Under the pieces are notes generated by a model. That model saw only the letters and a program-made list of their open reading frames with translations. It was not told the DNA's origin and did not search any database. From Owenia fusiformis (Eukaryota; Annelida; Polychaeta; Sabellida; Oweniidae), in assembly GCA_903813345.2 (NCBI GenBank), contig CAIIXF020000002.1:27721223-27785222 (forward strand): DNA of 64,000 nucleotides, given 5' to 3'. Both the position numbers and the translations under genes were made by a program. This document shows, one piece after another, positions 1 through 11,447 of the stretch; within the stretch, counting starts at the first letter, position 1, and each line of letters opens with the position of its first letter.

Positions 1-348
1 CATATTGTACCAAAACCACAATATTCTGCTTGAGTAATGTTCTTCCATGTCGAACTTTATTCTGGCAATATCTCCCATCTTTCTCGGTCTTGACGTTTCA
101 ATGTAAAGGTAATGTCCTTAAATAAAACATTTATCTTCATAATGATAGTAGCCTAGGATTCAATGAATCGGTGGTGGCATAAACAACAATGTATTTGAAC
201 GTCCGGCCATTGATTTGTTGACATACTGATTTATTCAAAATACCAATTTTTAAGTTGTGTACATGTGAATTTAATTTTTGAAAATAGTTTGTATGTATCT
301 GACTAACCTTCAATTTGTATGTTTGTTTAAAATTAGGAAATTACTGAC

Positions 349-831
349 CTAGACCATTGTATGAATGATCGCCATTTGGACCAGTGAAACGACTAGGTGT
401 TCGGCCGAAATTCCTAGTCCATTTAAAGTCAGCAGAATCATCGTGTGAACCATTACAAATAGATTGCTCAAATGTACACTGGAATATAACATTTGATCCC
501 AAAGCTGCAGTTGTTGATGTTGCATCTGTTGTGACGTAATGAGTACGTGACATATATGGGGTTGTTGTTGTTGGCGTTCTTGTTGTTGTTGTTGTTATTG
601 ATGTTGTTGTTGTTGTTGTGAATCGATACCCTGTTGTACTTGGTCTTGCAGTCGACCGAGATGGCAAGGTACTATCTACTGTTGTTTCGTGTGCTGTGTA
701 TCTTTGACTTGTCGATGATATTCTAGCTGTCTGCAAGTTTGATGTGCCGTACTGATAATGGTCTGTTGTATTTGGCCTCGATGTGGTTTCATAGTTTTCG
801 GGAGTTTGAGTGGTTGGTGTTATATCCGTAT
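349..831 (-). CDS. Mosaic protease gene exon 14: Thr-rich mucin-like linker and start of MAM domain 2
   Basis: This is the last exon visible of the minus-strand mosaic gene. The acceptor (aaatgcag) precedes base 831 and the donor is G|GTCAGT after 349. Its 483 bases fit phase 1 to phase 1 and join in frame to the exon at 5419-5739. About 100 residues are Thr/Ser/Pro-rich, including runs of Thr encoded by (ACA)n, which appears as (tgt)n on the plus strand at 560-620; this is a likely O-glycosylated stalk. The last 50 residues begin a MAM domain, with FQCTFEQSICNG, DFKWTRNFG and TGPNGDHSYNG matching the family N-terminal signature (CxFE, DFxWTR, TGPxxDHT). The rest of this MAM domain must lie left of base 1; I found no matching continuation in 1-348. 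Confidence 0.88.
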
Positions 832-868
832 CTGCATTTAAGAAAGGAAGAGGTGCGATTATTGGCAA

Positions 869-1340
869 ATACCCCCATGGTCAAAATGAATAATTCTAAG
901 GTGTCACATGAAGAATAGAATGTCATATAACTCTTTGGAAAATATTAAAGTGCTCGGGCACACATAGGCTGAGATAGGGCCATTTAGTTCAGTAAGGTTG
1001 TATTGACTTACATGGGGCAGTGCATCATTGACTTAACATGAGGATATCAGCAGATCCCAATAGATTGGTTTCCATTGATTATCACAAAATACCAAAAATA
1101 CACTATGACCTGAATCGATTGCAAACTTAATAATTTCACAATATGACACAAATGATTTATCTCATCAAATGTGCAAATATGAAGTTTGCAATCAATTCAG
1201 GTCATACTTTAAATAAAAAGATTGTACATTTTTTCATCAATTTTTTCCCTACAAAAAGGCTCTAGAAAAATGCTCCAAAAACAACTTTTACACTTATCAA
1301 ATATCATACAGGTTTGTAAAACCATAGATTATACTATTAT
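869..1340. other. Intronic spacer, nothing recognised
   Basis: AT-rich intron between exons 14 and 13 of the mosaic gene. I see no coding block, RNA gene or clear terminal repeats in it. Confidence 0.5.
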
Positions 1341-3890
1341 TATGTCACCACCAAAAGTGGTGACATATTGTTATGGTCTCCGTTTTTTTGCGACGGCGTC
1401 CGGCGGTTGGTGGTTGGCGTCCGGCGGTTGGCGGTTGGCGTCCGGCGTCTGTAACAATTTCTTACAACTTCCTATAACTTAACAAATACTGTTTAGACTG
1501 ACTTCAATTTTTTTCTAAATCATCTACATGTTCTAAGAAGTCCAAATCTGACTTTAGATTTGACATTTGACCTTCAATGACCTTCTCAAGGTCAAAAAGG
1601 TCTTTTTTCAACTTGCTTCACATTGACTAAATTTTTTTTCAAAATCATCTACATGTTCTCAGAAATTCAAATCTGACTTTAGATTTGACATTTGACCTTC
1701 AAATCTGACTTTAGATTTGACATTTGACCTTCAATGACCTTCTCAAGGTCAAAAAAGGTAAAAAAGGTCTGTTTTCAACTTGCTTCAAATTGACTAAATT
1801 TTTTTTTCAAAATCATCTACGTGTTCTCAGAAATTCAAATCTGACTTAAGATTTGACTTAAGATTTGACATTTGACCTTCAATGACCTTCTCAAGGTCAA
1901 AAAAGGTCAAAAGGTCTGTTTTCAACTTGCTTCAAATTGACTAAAAAATTTTTTCAAAATCATCTACGTGTTCTCAGAAATTCAAATCTGACTTTAGATT
2001 TGACTTAAGATTTGACATTTGACCTTCAATGACCTTCTCAAAGTCAAAAAAGGTCAAAAAGGTCTTTTTTCAACTTGCTTCAAATTGACTAAATTTTTTT
2101 TTCAAAATCATCTACATGTTCTCAGAAATTCAAATCTGACTTTAGATTTGACATTTGACCTTCAATGACCTTCTCAAGGTCAAGAAAGGTCAAAAAGGTC
2201 TGTTTTCAACTTGCTTCAAATTGACTAAATTTTTTTTTCAAAATCATCTACGTGTTCTCAGAAATTCAAATCTGACTTAAGATTTGACTTAAGATTTGAC
2301 ATTTGACCTTCTCAAGGTCAAAAAAGGTCAAAAAGGTCTGTTTTCAACTTGCTTCAAATTGACTAAAAAAAAATTTCAAAATCATCTACGTGTTCTCAGA
2401 AATTCAAATCTGACTTTAGATTTGACTTAAGATTTGACATTTGACCTTCAATGACCTTCTCAAAGTCAAAAAAGGTCAAAAAGGTCTTTTTTCAACTTGC
2501 TTCAAATTGACTAATTTTTTTTTTCAAAATCATCTACATGTTCTCAGAAATTCAAATCTGACTTTAGATTTGACATTTGACCTTCAATGACCTTCTCAAT
2601 GTCCAAAAAGGTCAAAAAGGTATTTTTTTCATCTTGCTTCAAATTGACTAAATCTTTTTTTCAAAATCATCTACGTGTTCTCAGAAATTCAAATCTGACT
2701 TAAGATTTGACTTAAGATTTGACATTTGACCTTCTCAAGGTCAAAAAAGGTCAAAAAGGTCTGTTTTCAACTTGCTTCAAATTGACTAAAAAAAAATTTC
2801 AAAATCATCTACGTGTTCTCAGAAATTCAAATCTGACTTTAGATTTGACTTAAGATTTGACATTTGACCTTCAATGACCTTCTCAAAGTCAAAAAAGGTC
2901 AAAAAGGTCTTTTTTCAACTTGCTTCAAATTGACTAATTTTTTTTTTCAAAATCATCTACATGTTCTCAGAAATTCAAATATGACTTTAGATTTGACATT
3001 TGACCTTCAATGACCTTCTCAAGGTCAAAAAAGGTCAAAAAGGTCTTTTTTCAACTTGCTTCAAATTGACTAATTTTTTTTTTCAAAATCATCTACATGT
3101 TCTCAGAAATTCAAATCTGACTTTAGATTTGACATTTGACCTTTAATGACCTTCTCAAGGTCAAAAAAGGTCAAAAAGGTCTGTTTTCAACTTGCTTCAA
3201 ATTGACTAAAAAAAATTTTCAAAATCATCTACGTGTTCTCAGAAATTCAAATCTGACTTAAGATTTGACATTTGACCATCAATGACCTTCTCAAAGTCAA
3301 AAAAGGTCAAAAAGGTCTTTTTTCAACTTGCTTCAAATTGACAAATTTTTTTTTTCAAAATCATCTACATGTTCTCAGAAATTCAAATCTGACTTTAGAT
3401 TTGACATTTGACCTTCAATGACCTTCTCAATGTCAAAAAAGTCAAAAAGGTATTTTTTCATCTTGCTTCAAATTGACTAATTTTTTTTTCAAAATCATCT
3501 ACATGTTCTCAGAAATTCAAATATGACTTTAGATTTGACTTGAGATTTGACATTTGACCTTCAATGACCTTCTCAAGGTCAAAAAAGGTCAAAAAGGTCT
3601 TTTTTCAACTTGCTTCAAATTGACTAATTTTTTTTCAAAATCATCTACATGTTCTCAGAAATTCAAATCTGACTTTAGATTTGACATTTGACCTTTAATG
3701 ACCTTCTCAAGGTCAAAAAAGGTCAAAAAGGTCTGTTTTCAACTTGCTTCAAATTGACCAAATTTTTTTTTCAAAATCATCTACATCTTTTCAAAAGTTC
3801 AAATTTGACTTTACAAGTTCTCAGAAATTCAAATCTGACCTAAGTTTGAACTCATAATATTGTGAGCAGCTAGGTGGTGACATTTTGTCA
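1341..3890. repeat. Element with internal minisatellite of about 16 units of 133-166 bp
   Basis: The left edge is a small perfect hairpin (ATGTCACCAC, 5-base loop, GTGGTGACAT) at 1341-1365, followed by a CpG-rich stretch of GGCGTCCGGCGG-type repeats at 1391-1452. The right edge carries GGTGGTGACATTTTG near 3870, so the ends are related. Between about 1500 and 3850 lie about 16 tandem units marked by TTCAACTTGCTTCAAATTGA (for example at 1608, 1921, 2069, 2205 and 2343). Each unit has a T-run, CAAAATCATCTACRTGTTCT, one or two copies of a TCTGACTTWAGATTTGACA block, and AGGTCA motifs. Unit length varies through duplication of the TTGACTTAAGATT block. It lies in an intron of the mosaic gene. A diverged relative, inverted, is at 59382-59895. 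Confidence 0.85.
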
Positions 3891-4222
3891 TGTTAATGCC
3901 TTGTATTTCATTATTTTGAAACATATTTGGATAAGATGCAGGGATACGTAGAATGCAAATGGATTTTGATAGACATAAAAATACTTCCTGGTTTGGAATC
4001 TATGCCTCTACACTTCATGCTTGAATTTTTCCCCTGATAAGTGGCCTGTACATCAATACAGTGCTGAATATAGGTCAACAAGATACTTGTGTGTATATAA
4101 ATGTAATAATAAAAGCAGTGTACTAATTTTGTAAAATCAGATGAATTAATTTTGCTTCATGGGGAGATCATAATGAAGAGCGCATTACTTCCTTTACCGT
4201 ATTGGGATAGTATTATACTTCA

Positions 4223-4753
4223 TAGGGTCAGCCAAAAAAGTAACCCACACAAAACTTAATTACTCAGTCATCCAGTATGGATCTGAAGTCATATGTGGCA
4301 CAATTGAATCTTGAACAATGTTCTTAAATACGCGAAAGTTTCATCCCAATGTTAACGATTTTATAATTTACAAAACATGCTCAAAATGCCGGCCTTGTCT
4401 TTGGAGGCAAAACTGAATGCTTCGGGTGAAGTTTTCTAACGACACGCTTACAGATACCTTATACAAAGACTCATTCCCCTTCAAATCTCTTGTTTCAACT
4501 CTGATGCTTCTTGGGTTGTCAATATACACATTATCTGTGAAATAGCCCCAACTATAAAATTCCAGGGATTCATATTGGTTGATGTTGGTATGTTTTTGAG
4601 CATGTTTTGTAAAATTACTATTTGATGTAAACTAATGAAACTTAGTTGAAAGGAAATGCTCAATTGTGCCAACTATGACTTAAAAGTTAAAACCTATATA
4701 CTGGATGACTGAGTGTTATTAAGATTTGTTTGGGTAACCTTTTTTGGCTCTAT
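4223..4753. mobile_element. Non-autonomous inverted-repeat DNA element
   Basis: The left end (AGGGTCAGCCAAAAAAGTAA) is matched in inverted orientation by the right end (TTACCTTTTTTGGCTCT as gggtaaccttttttggctct). Both arms continue through an ACTCAGTCATCCAGTAT block (4262-4278 and its complement near 4700), giving arms of about 60 bases. The interior also carries partly complementary GAAACTTT/CAATTGTGCCA segments. No transposase is visible. It is inserted in an intron of the mosaic gene. Confidence 0.7.
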
Positions 4754-5418
4754 ATGATTGGAATTATATTATATCATTTTATATTATATTACATCATTTT
4801 ATATTATATTATGGTAATGTATATATTGCTGTCTCTAGCCCCTCTATTTTATCGTTACACCTTGGGGGCCTGGAAAAAGTTTTTTGGGGTTTTTATCTTC
4901 CAAGTGCTTCCCTAGTATATAACTCCCTTGGTGGTAAGGACATTAATTTGAGACAAAAATGCCTTTAGAAAGAAATGCGGAGGGGGTACAATATTATATT
5001 TTTTATCAATTAAACTGAGATACTTTTGAGCACGAAAGGGGGAGAAATCAGACATTTCAAGCAATATGTCTCAAGAAAGAAGTCTCACCTATTTATTAGG
5101 ACGGGTTCAGGCCCCAAAATAGCTGATCCATTAGTGCTTTCATTTTGAACCAAAATGCATTTTCTTGATCCCTGGCCTATATGTATAACGTACCTGTACT
5201 GTATAGTCATTCTTATGACTTTCAAGAGTTTGAGAATTAGGGGGGTCCAAAATAACACTTTTTAAAAATTAATTCTCATATGGTGAAACGGTGTTCCATT
5301 AGGGGTTAAACAGTTTTAACCCAATTTTTCACCTCCCTAGGCCCCTAAAATTGGACGATTTGGAAAAACGTATATCGTTTTTTAATATAAATACATGTGA
5401 TCAAAAATAATATCATAC
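4754..5418. other. AT-rich intron segment
   Basis: It begins with repeated ATTATATTATATCATTTTAT words (about 4765-4815). Nothing coding or RNA-like is supported. Confidence 0.45.
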
Positions 5419-5739
5419 CTAGGTTTCGCATTGCCTTAAATGTTCTGAGAGGGTCTGTACAGAATGAATCAATTAGTCCACTGATTGTATTTTTATCATC
5501 AGATAGAGATCCGTGGCCACTGATTTTGGACGAACCAACCCTACCAGGGAGCCAATCCTCGGGGGTAAACATGAAAAAACTTATTCCAACTCCACGAATG
5601 TAATGAGCTCCAGCGTTCCCTGGTCCATTGAATTCAACAGTTCCAGATATAAGTCCTTGTTTGGAGATGTTCAAGATGAGACTGTAGTTTGATAAACCGC
5701 AGACAAACCATCCAACCCATTCTCCCTTTAGACCTCTTG
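5419..5739 (-). CDS. Mosaic protease gene exon 13: unidentified 107-residue extracellular domain
   Basis: The acceptor (ttttcag) is before 5739 and the donor is CTAG|GTATGA after 5419. The 321 bases run phase 1 to phase 1, typical of a shuffled extracellular module. The module starts with GEWVGWFVCG, has an NYSLILNIS strand, FNGPGNAGAHYIRG, a TPEDWLPGRVG turn and a GHGSL strand, and ends SGLIDSFCT...FKAMR. It holds just two Cys (after GWFV and in SFCT), probably a disulfide between its ends. Alternating hydrophobic stretches suggest an all-beta fold. I cannot assign a family name. The spacing GxWxGxxxCG ... PxxW ... GxL ... SGxxxxxxCxxxxxxFxAxR looks like a true domain signature, but that is inference. 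It lies between two Thr-rich linkers. Confidence 0.8.
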
Positions 5740-6110
5740 CTGAAAATATAGTGCGTGATTCATTATTCCACACAACTTTACCCTCATGAATTACATTTAA
5801 AAATCATTTCATGGGCTCTTCAAATTAAATAAAAATACGCATACATTGTACATTACGGTCTTGCCCTAAATAATTACAATGTGAACCAGGAATCTTACTA
5901 TGAATATATCGTATCCTTTTATAAAATTGCAAGTCAATCAAAAAAGTTGATAGGGGATAACGACCTTATAAGTTGGATGCAGGTTTAGGTTTATCAAAAT
6001 GTTGATATATTGATACGAAAAATAAGTCAAGCCAACGGTTACTAGTATTTACATTAACTCATCAGAGGTATGTCTGGGCAATATGTTGTTATTTGCGGAA
6101 AATGTCATAC

Positions 6111-6260
6111 TATTTTCATTGTCTGATAACACTGATGCAGGAATTGTTGTGATCGGCATTGGAATAGGTGTTGTTATTCTTTCACTGACTTCTGCAGCTG
6201 TTGTTTCTCTGACTTCTGTAACTCTTGATTCTCTGACTTCTGCAGTTGTTGTTTCACTGA
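6111..6260 (-). CDS. Mosaic protease gene exon 12: Thr-rich linker
   Basis: The acceptor (tgcatttag) is before 6260. The donor that keeps phase 1 is AATA|GTATGA after 6111, giving 150 bases. It encodes a Thr/Glu/Val-rich segment built from a short imperfect repeat (ETTTAEVRE, RVTEVRE, ETTAAEVSE) followed by a Pro/Thr stretch. This is a flexible, probably O-glycosylated spacer between the MAM domain and the unidentified domain. An alternative donor further downstream in the exon (near 6050) would break phase with the next exon, so I prefer 6111. There is no cysteine and no recognisable fold. Confidence 0.7.
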
Positions 6261-7155
6261 CTAAATGCATAAATAACATTTATATATTATTCAATGAGTT
6301 ATTGTACAATTATAGTTGCTAAAATAATGTTTTAGAACAAGCTGTAAAAGGACCAAGTATATTATGGCGAGTGATTTTCATATCTTTAAACATGAGTTCT
6401 TTCTCAATTTATAAATAACATTACTCATTAGAACACAATATATCAAATACTCAATGATAATAAAAACTATTATAAAACAATTCAAAAAATTATGAATAGG
6501 GACAACTGCCTACATTATTCCGATCCGAAATGTTGAACCTATTTACTCGAAGGAGGATCTTTTTTATTCTTATTGGTCCAAAACTTCTTCAAAACTAGAA
6601 TGGTATTGAAGAAAGTCTTGTTTTGAAGGTATCAATTTTCGAGGTCCATTTACTGAACACAGTGGATAGCATGAGTTTTCCTTAATAACGTGGAAAATAA
6701 CGTAGAATATGTGGTTTTCAACTTTATCTTATTTCAATACCCACCACCTTTTCGGAAGTTGTTATTATGGTGCAAAAGAAACCTTTGATATATTTAAATT
6801 GACAAAATCAAGATCCTCTTTTAGGAAACAAGTCTAGCATTTTCAAAAAAGTGTCAAGGTTGGGTCATAATTCATAATTTTGAGAGAGTTGGATTGATAT
6901 TTTTTATTATCACTTGAAAGAAAACATATTGTTTTAATAAAAACCACTGCATTTATGGCCAGAACGTACTCATGGTGAAAAATATGACTGTCCAAAATCA
7001 CTTGCCATACTGTACCTGCATTGCCTGTCCTATTTAAAAAACTATTTTTATAATCAATTTTGAGATGTACTTGAAATTGACGTTACCATATCAAAAGTAA
7101 TGTCAATGCTGACTTTAAAAAATAAGTTTCCATACGTTATATAAAAATAATCGAA
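6261..7155. other. Intron, nothing recognised
   Basis: AT-rich intron sequence between exon 12 and the 3' end of the LINE. I see no exons, RNA genes or clear repeats. Confidence 0.45.
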
Positions 7156-7328
7156 AATGTTATGTTATGTTATATTTATTTTCATATTATAATTATTACA
7201 AATTAAATAACAAGGTTTGCACAAGACGCTGGGCGTATACTGTGCAGTTTACACCACATTACATATTACATTGTAGTATATATATAGCAAGATAAAATGT
7301 AATTTCTTTGATGATAAGGATCACTAGA

Positions 7329-7703
7329 TTAGCAATGAAACATGAACAAAATGAACCATGACATGATATTTGGTATTAGATGTAGGTGGAGAGGAGGAAG
7401 TGATTTCAAAGACGATTTAAACAAAGACAAAGTAGAAGACATAATGATGTTTTCATTTACTACATTCCATACTCTTGATAGTTCTACTTTTATTGACTTT
7501 TCACCAAATTTGTTTTTAAACATATATGAACGTATACGGTCTTTATTTCTAGTTTCGTGGTCATGTGTATCAGCATTTGTAGAATAGAATTGTTTAAAAA
7601 GGTGATGTGGGAACTTGTCAGGTTTATACATATTTTGGTATGCACAGTTGGCAACATTGAAGTTATATATGTCATAAATATTTAAGATACTAAGATCTTT
7701 CAA
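7329..7703 (-). pseudogene. LINE ORF2 C-terminal region
   Basis: This is the 3' part of the reverse-transcriptase ORF, separated from the RT core by stops and frameshifts between 7704 and 8028. It shows the pattern usual after the thumb of CR1/jockey ORF2 proteins: HDHETRNKDR, then a basic patch, then SRVWNVVNENI (WN-x-L/V-P-like) and an SLFKSSLKSL end. The reading frame itself is open for 124 codons. It has no independent function. Confidence 0.8.
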
Positions 7704-8028
7704 TAAAGAGGCGGCATGAGCTAACTTGCTAGAATTTGTTATTAACCTGGCAAATTTCTTCTGGAGTATATGCAGAGGCTCGAGGTGTTTTTATCAGCAT
7801 TACCCCAAATTATTTTACAGTAATCAAGCCCCGAATGAATAAGAGCATTATAAATTTTCATTTTCGAAAAGTTGTCAAGTAAGTGCTTAGAAGTATATAA
7901 TATGTGTATAATTTAAGCTATCTTCCCTTTTAGTTTTTGAGTGTGAAGTTTCCAATTTAGTTTGTCATCGATTAGGACACTAAGAAAATTAATGTTATCC
8001 TTCCTTGTAATATTTTTGTCATCAATTT

Positions 8029-8862
8029 TTATCTTGATCTCTTCAGGGTTATACGTTCTTCTTTTAGGTGAAAAGAATAAAAAATTAGTCTTTTCAATAT
8101 TAAGCGATAACTTGAACCAGTCATGCCAGCCATGAACCAGTCATTAACTTTTCTAAGTTCATTATTTGCAACAGATATGAGTTCTTCTTTCGACTCATGT
8201 GAATGTAAAATACTGGTGCCATCTGCAAAAAGTACAAACTTCAATATAGCAGAAGTAAAACTGAGGTCATTTGTATAAATAATAAAAAGTAGGGGTCCTA
8301 GGATAGACCCTTGGGGTACTCCACATGAAATAGTTGTTGGGGTTGACATATGGTCTTTATATTGTGTAATTTGTTTTCTATCTGTTAAGTAAGAGTTTGC
8401 AACACCACGAATTCCATAATAATGAAGCTTTTCCAGCAAAATAGCGTGATCAACCGTATCAAAAGCTTTCGATAAGTCAAGAAAAAGACCGATACAGAAT
8501 TTATTATTATTAAGAGAATCTCGAAGTGATTCTAAAAAGGTGAGAATTGCCATATAGGTTGATAAGTTTTTTCTGAAACCAAATTGATCTTTACTTAATA
8601 ATTTGAATTTATCCAAAAATAGTGTGACTTTTTTCACTTTGGCAGTTTTTAAGGTGTCTGGGAAAACTCCAGTTTTAAGTGATATATTACATAAGTAAGT
8701 CAGAATATTTCCTAGAGCAAGCTTATTTTCTTTCAATATAATTGGTTTGATTTGATCAAGTCCAGGTGAACCATTCTTAAGTTCAGATATTATGTTTACT
8801 ATTTCTTCCTCTGAGATTGGTCTTAAGAAAATTGAGGAGTTAGCACTGTCATTGTTTGACAT
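8029..8862 (-). pseudogene. LINE reverse transcriptase core (inactive)
   Basis: The palm and fingers motifs of a non-LTR reverse transcriptase appear in order: SPGLDQIKP, KDQFGFRKNLST, GLFLDLSKAFDTVDH (first catalytic Asp), SCGVPQGSILGPLLFI and FADGTS. The last should be Y/FADD, so the second Asp of the catalytic pair is Gly. The next fragment upstream (8901-9314) is in another frame, showing at least one frameshift or stop. Family placement as CR1/jockey-like rests on the FAD box and the KAFDTVDH and GVPQGSILGP wording. Confidence 0.92.
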
Positions 8863-8900
8863 AAAAGCCCTAAAAGATTTATTAGGTTTAATTTTAATTG

Positions 8901-9314
8901 CTAGATTTCTCCCAACGTTTGCAAAAAGTCATTAAATCTTTCGGCTATACCTTGATTGTCCGTAATTTTATTACCATCAACTTGAAAGAATGAAACATCC
9001 TGTGATTTATTAAGTTTTCTTTTTAAAATCTTGTTTAATATTGACCAGGTTTTCTTAATATCCCCTTTGCATTCATTAATTTTTTGTTTAAAATATGTTT
9101 TTTCTGCATTCCGTATTAGAGTTGTAAGAATATTTTTAAATGTCTTATAATTAGTACTATTAATAGGATTGGGATTTTTTAAATATTCTTTATATAGTTT
9201 GTTCTTCTCTTTAACTGATGTGAGAATAGCTTCAGTCAACCAAGGTTTCCTTGTATTAAGGTAAATCTTTATTGTTTTTGATTTTGAAGGAAAGCATTCA
9301 TTATAAACACTCAT
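8901..9314 (-). pseudogene. LINE ORF2 linker between endonuclease and reverse transcriptase
   Basis: A 137-residue frame with RKPWLTEAI, KNKLYKEYLKNP and NYKTFKNILTTLIRNAEKTY. This is the standard linker wording between endonuclease and RT in CR1/jockey ORF2 (PWxT, lyk...p......yk..rN....r.aK..Y). It continues with KTWSILNKIL and ends just before the RT. It is separated from the endonuclease end by a break near 9320-9438. Confidence 0.85.
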
Positions 9315-9438
9315 AAATTTGTCAATAAAAACTGAATATGCTTGATTGCAATTATCTGACTGTTTGACATCATTCCAGTCTGTGTTTGAAAGCTGGTAGT
9401 TGAATTTCTCCTTAGCTGTTTTATTAATTATCCTATAA

Positions 9439-9663
9439 TTAATAGTCTTGTAAATTGACTGTTTTAGTTGTTTTTTTAGTGGTTAGGAAAATAGGGAAAT
9501 GATCAGATATATCAGTTAGCACAATGCCAGAATAACTTATATCTACAGCATTTGTAAAAATATTATCAATAAGGGTAGCTGATCTTGATCCTATTCGTGT
9601 TGGCTTGTAGATTGAAGGATGAAAACCATTTGTTAACAAAGAATTGTAGAAATCCTCGGTCAT
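9439..9663 (-). pseudogene. LINE ORF2 endonuclease C-terminal part
   Basis: The frame carries the last blocks of an exonuclease-endonuclease-phosphatase domain: GSRSATLIDNIFTN (S-x-LIDxIFTN block) and DISDHFPIF (the catalytic SDH block). It lies 5' of the linker in element order. The central part of the endonuclease is interrupted by the inserted element at 9812-10873. Confidence 0.85.
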
Positions 9664-9811
9664 ATAATGCTCATTTGCCTTTAATATGTCTATGTTAAAG
9701 TCTCCTAAGATGTACGTGACTTTCCCTTCACCATTTAATCTTTTTTATATGTTGCTGTTAAAATCTCTGAGGTTAACATTCGGGGGCTTATAAAGGACAG
9801 ATATTAGTATA

Positions 9812-10873
9812 TAGGGTGTCCGGAAAGTAAAGATACAAATACTCTAATTTTAAGAGATTTAGATTTTGTGTAATGAAATTGCTACAGATTGTAGAGGAAC
9901 TTTATTAAAATACATCTGCCAACTTTTATAACATACAGTCTTAACGTGTTAAAGTTACGGTTGTCATGGTTACGGTGGTGAGGGGTATGCGGAGCAGTTC
10001 CAGGATATCACTAAATTGCGATAAATTGCTAAAATATAACCATTTGAAACAGTGTCTATTTTGGTATTTCCTATCAATGTTTTATTTTGTTCAATATTGT
10101 ATTCTTGCTGCCATAGTATTCTCTTTAGTTTAATGAATCATTGATACATATCAGAACTATATAATGTCACCAAAATAATCAAAGAAAAAGTATACAAGTG
10201 CTTAGAAAAAGGGTCCCTAGATTAATAGAAAAGTCAATAGTGCACCTCCACAGTCAATGCACCAATTCACAAAGCAAAGAAAACAAATCTCACAATTGAA
10301 TGTCTTGACATTAAACCTTTTTGTACAATGGTCAATATTTGCCTGATAATGTCCCGTTGGACTTCTACATTAATGAATATCTTAAAGCAATATTTGTTCA
10401 ACATGAAAATGAGATTCGGCTGGAAGCCAATGTTAGCAGCAATCTTAGAGATGGGCAGCGGCGGTTTTGTCAGGTCTTGGAATCTCCAGTCAAAATGCAC
10501 CAAGAATGTTAAGATAATGGTGAGAAATACATAATACCGGATAACAGAAATGCCAAATGACTAAATAATGTTAGAGTACTAATCCTTTTGCTGTTGTGGT
10601 ACATAATTTGATATGTAATAGCAACAGATGACAAAGTGTCAAGATGATATGAACTGGAGAAAAGATTTATAAAACATAATTGTGACGCTGCTCCACATAC
10701 CCGCGACTCCTGTTACCATAACAACCATAACTTTTTTATTTTGTAACAATTTGTCATGATATTTGCAGGATAAATTGTTACAATGACATTCTACAATCTG
10801 TAGCAATTTCATCTCACAACAGGTAAATCTATTGAAATAAGAGCATTTGTATCTTTACTTTCCGGACACCCTG
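9812..10873. mobile_element. Mariner-type (IS630/Tc1) element inserted in the LINE
   Basis: The terminal inverted repeats are TAGGGTGTCCGGAAAGTAAA (left) and its complement ending ACACCCTG (right), extending for about 50 bases including GATACAAATACTCT. TA dinucleotides flank both ends (9810-9811 and 10874-10875), the target duplication of this superfamily. Subterminal blocks GGGTATGCGGAGCAG (near 9985) and CTGCTCCACATACCC (near 10690) are also inverted. On the plus strand, about 10327-10510 retains the C-terminal part of a transposase (DNVPLDFYINEYLKAIF ... RFCQVLESPVKMHQEC), matching the P-x-D-F/Y...YLK end of mariner-like transposases. The rest is deleted. It splits the LINE endonuclease and is therefore younger. 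Confidence 0.82.
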
Positions 10874-10961
10874 TATTTTGCCCAGACTTTAAAGACATCT
10901 CAATAGTGCATGAGTCGCAATTATCCATGTTAAATCTGGTCTTTTGGTGAAATTAATATTG

Positions 10962-11435
10962 TCAAGAATATGTATACAAACTGCCTATCCTACCATCTCT
11001 AGATTTGCACATAGTGCTATATCCTTCTAAGTTATAATTATCTTGGTTACTATTGTTTAACCAGGTTTCAGACATGGCTATAATAGGAAAGTCATGCTTT
11101 AATAAATTGTGCAAGTTATCAAATTTGCATTGATTTTTCATGACACTTCTCATATTTACATGTATCATAGACAAGTTATTTCCACTGTCCATTGGTTGGC
11201 TGTTCATTTGCTCAAGAGTATAATATTTACATTTTTCAATTAAAGTTGTTGAAAAATCATTATCTTCAATAACATTATGATTGGAGGGGTCATTAGCAAC
11301 ACCTCTGTCAAGGTCTTTTGGATTAAATATTAAGCTTTCAAAGTCAATGTAATTATTAGCTGATGGAATGGCATCAAAGAACATCACTGGAGTAACGTTA
11401 TAAAAGGGTAGCTCACACAGATGCAAGTCATCCAT
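10962..11435 (-). pseudogene. LINE ORF2 start: endonuclease N-terminal part
   Basis: The frame starts 13 bases after the stop of the small ORF (11448). About 85 residues have no assigned domain. They are followed by the EEP endonuclease start: MIHVNMRSVMKN (N-x-RS block), then DFPIIAMSETWLN (the catalytic E of SETWL) and a GRIG remnant. The frame is lost just before the element inserted at 9812-10873. Confidence 0.85.
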
Positions 11436-11447
11436 GGTTAATCAGGT

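Noticed and set aside
5397-5603. Plus-strand ORF opposite exon 13
   Set aside because: Shadow of the minus-strand exon, which has matching splice sites and phases.
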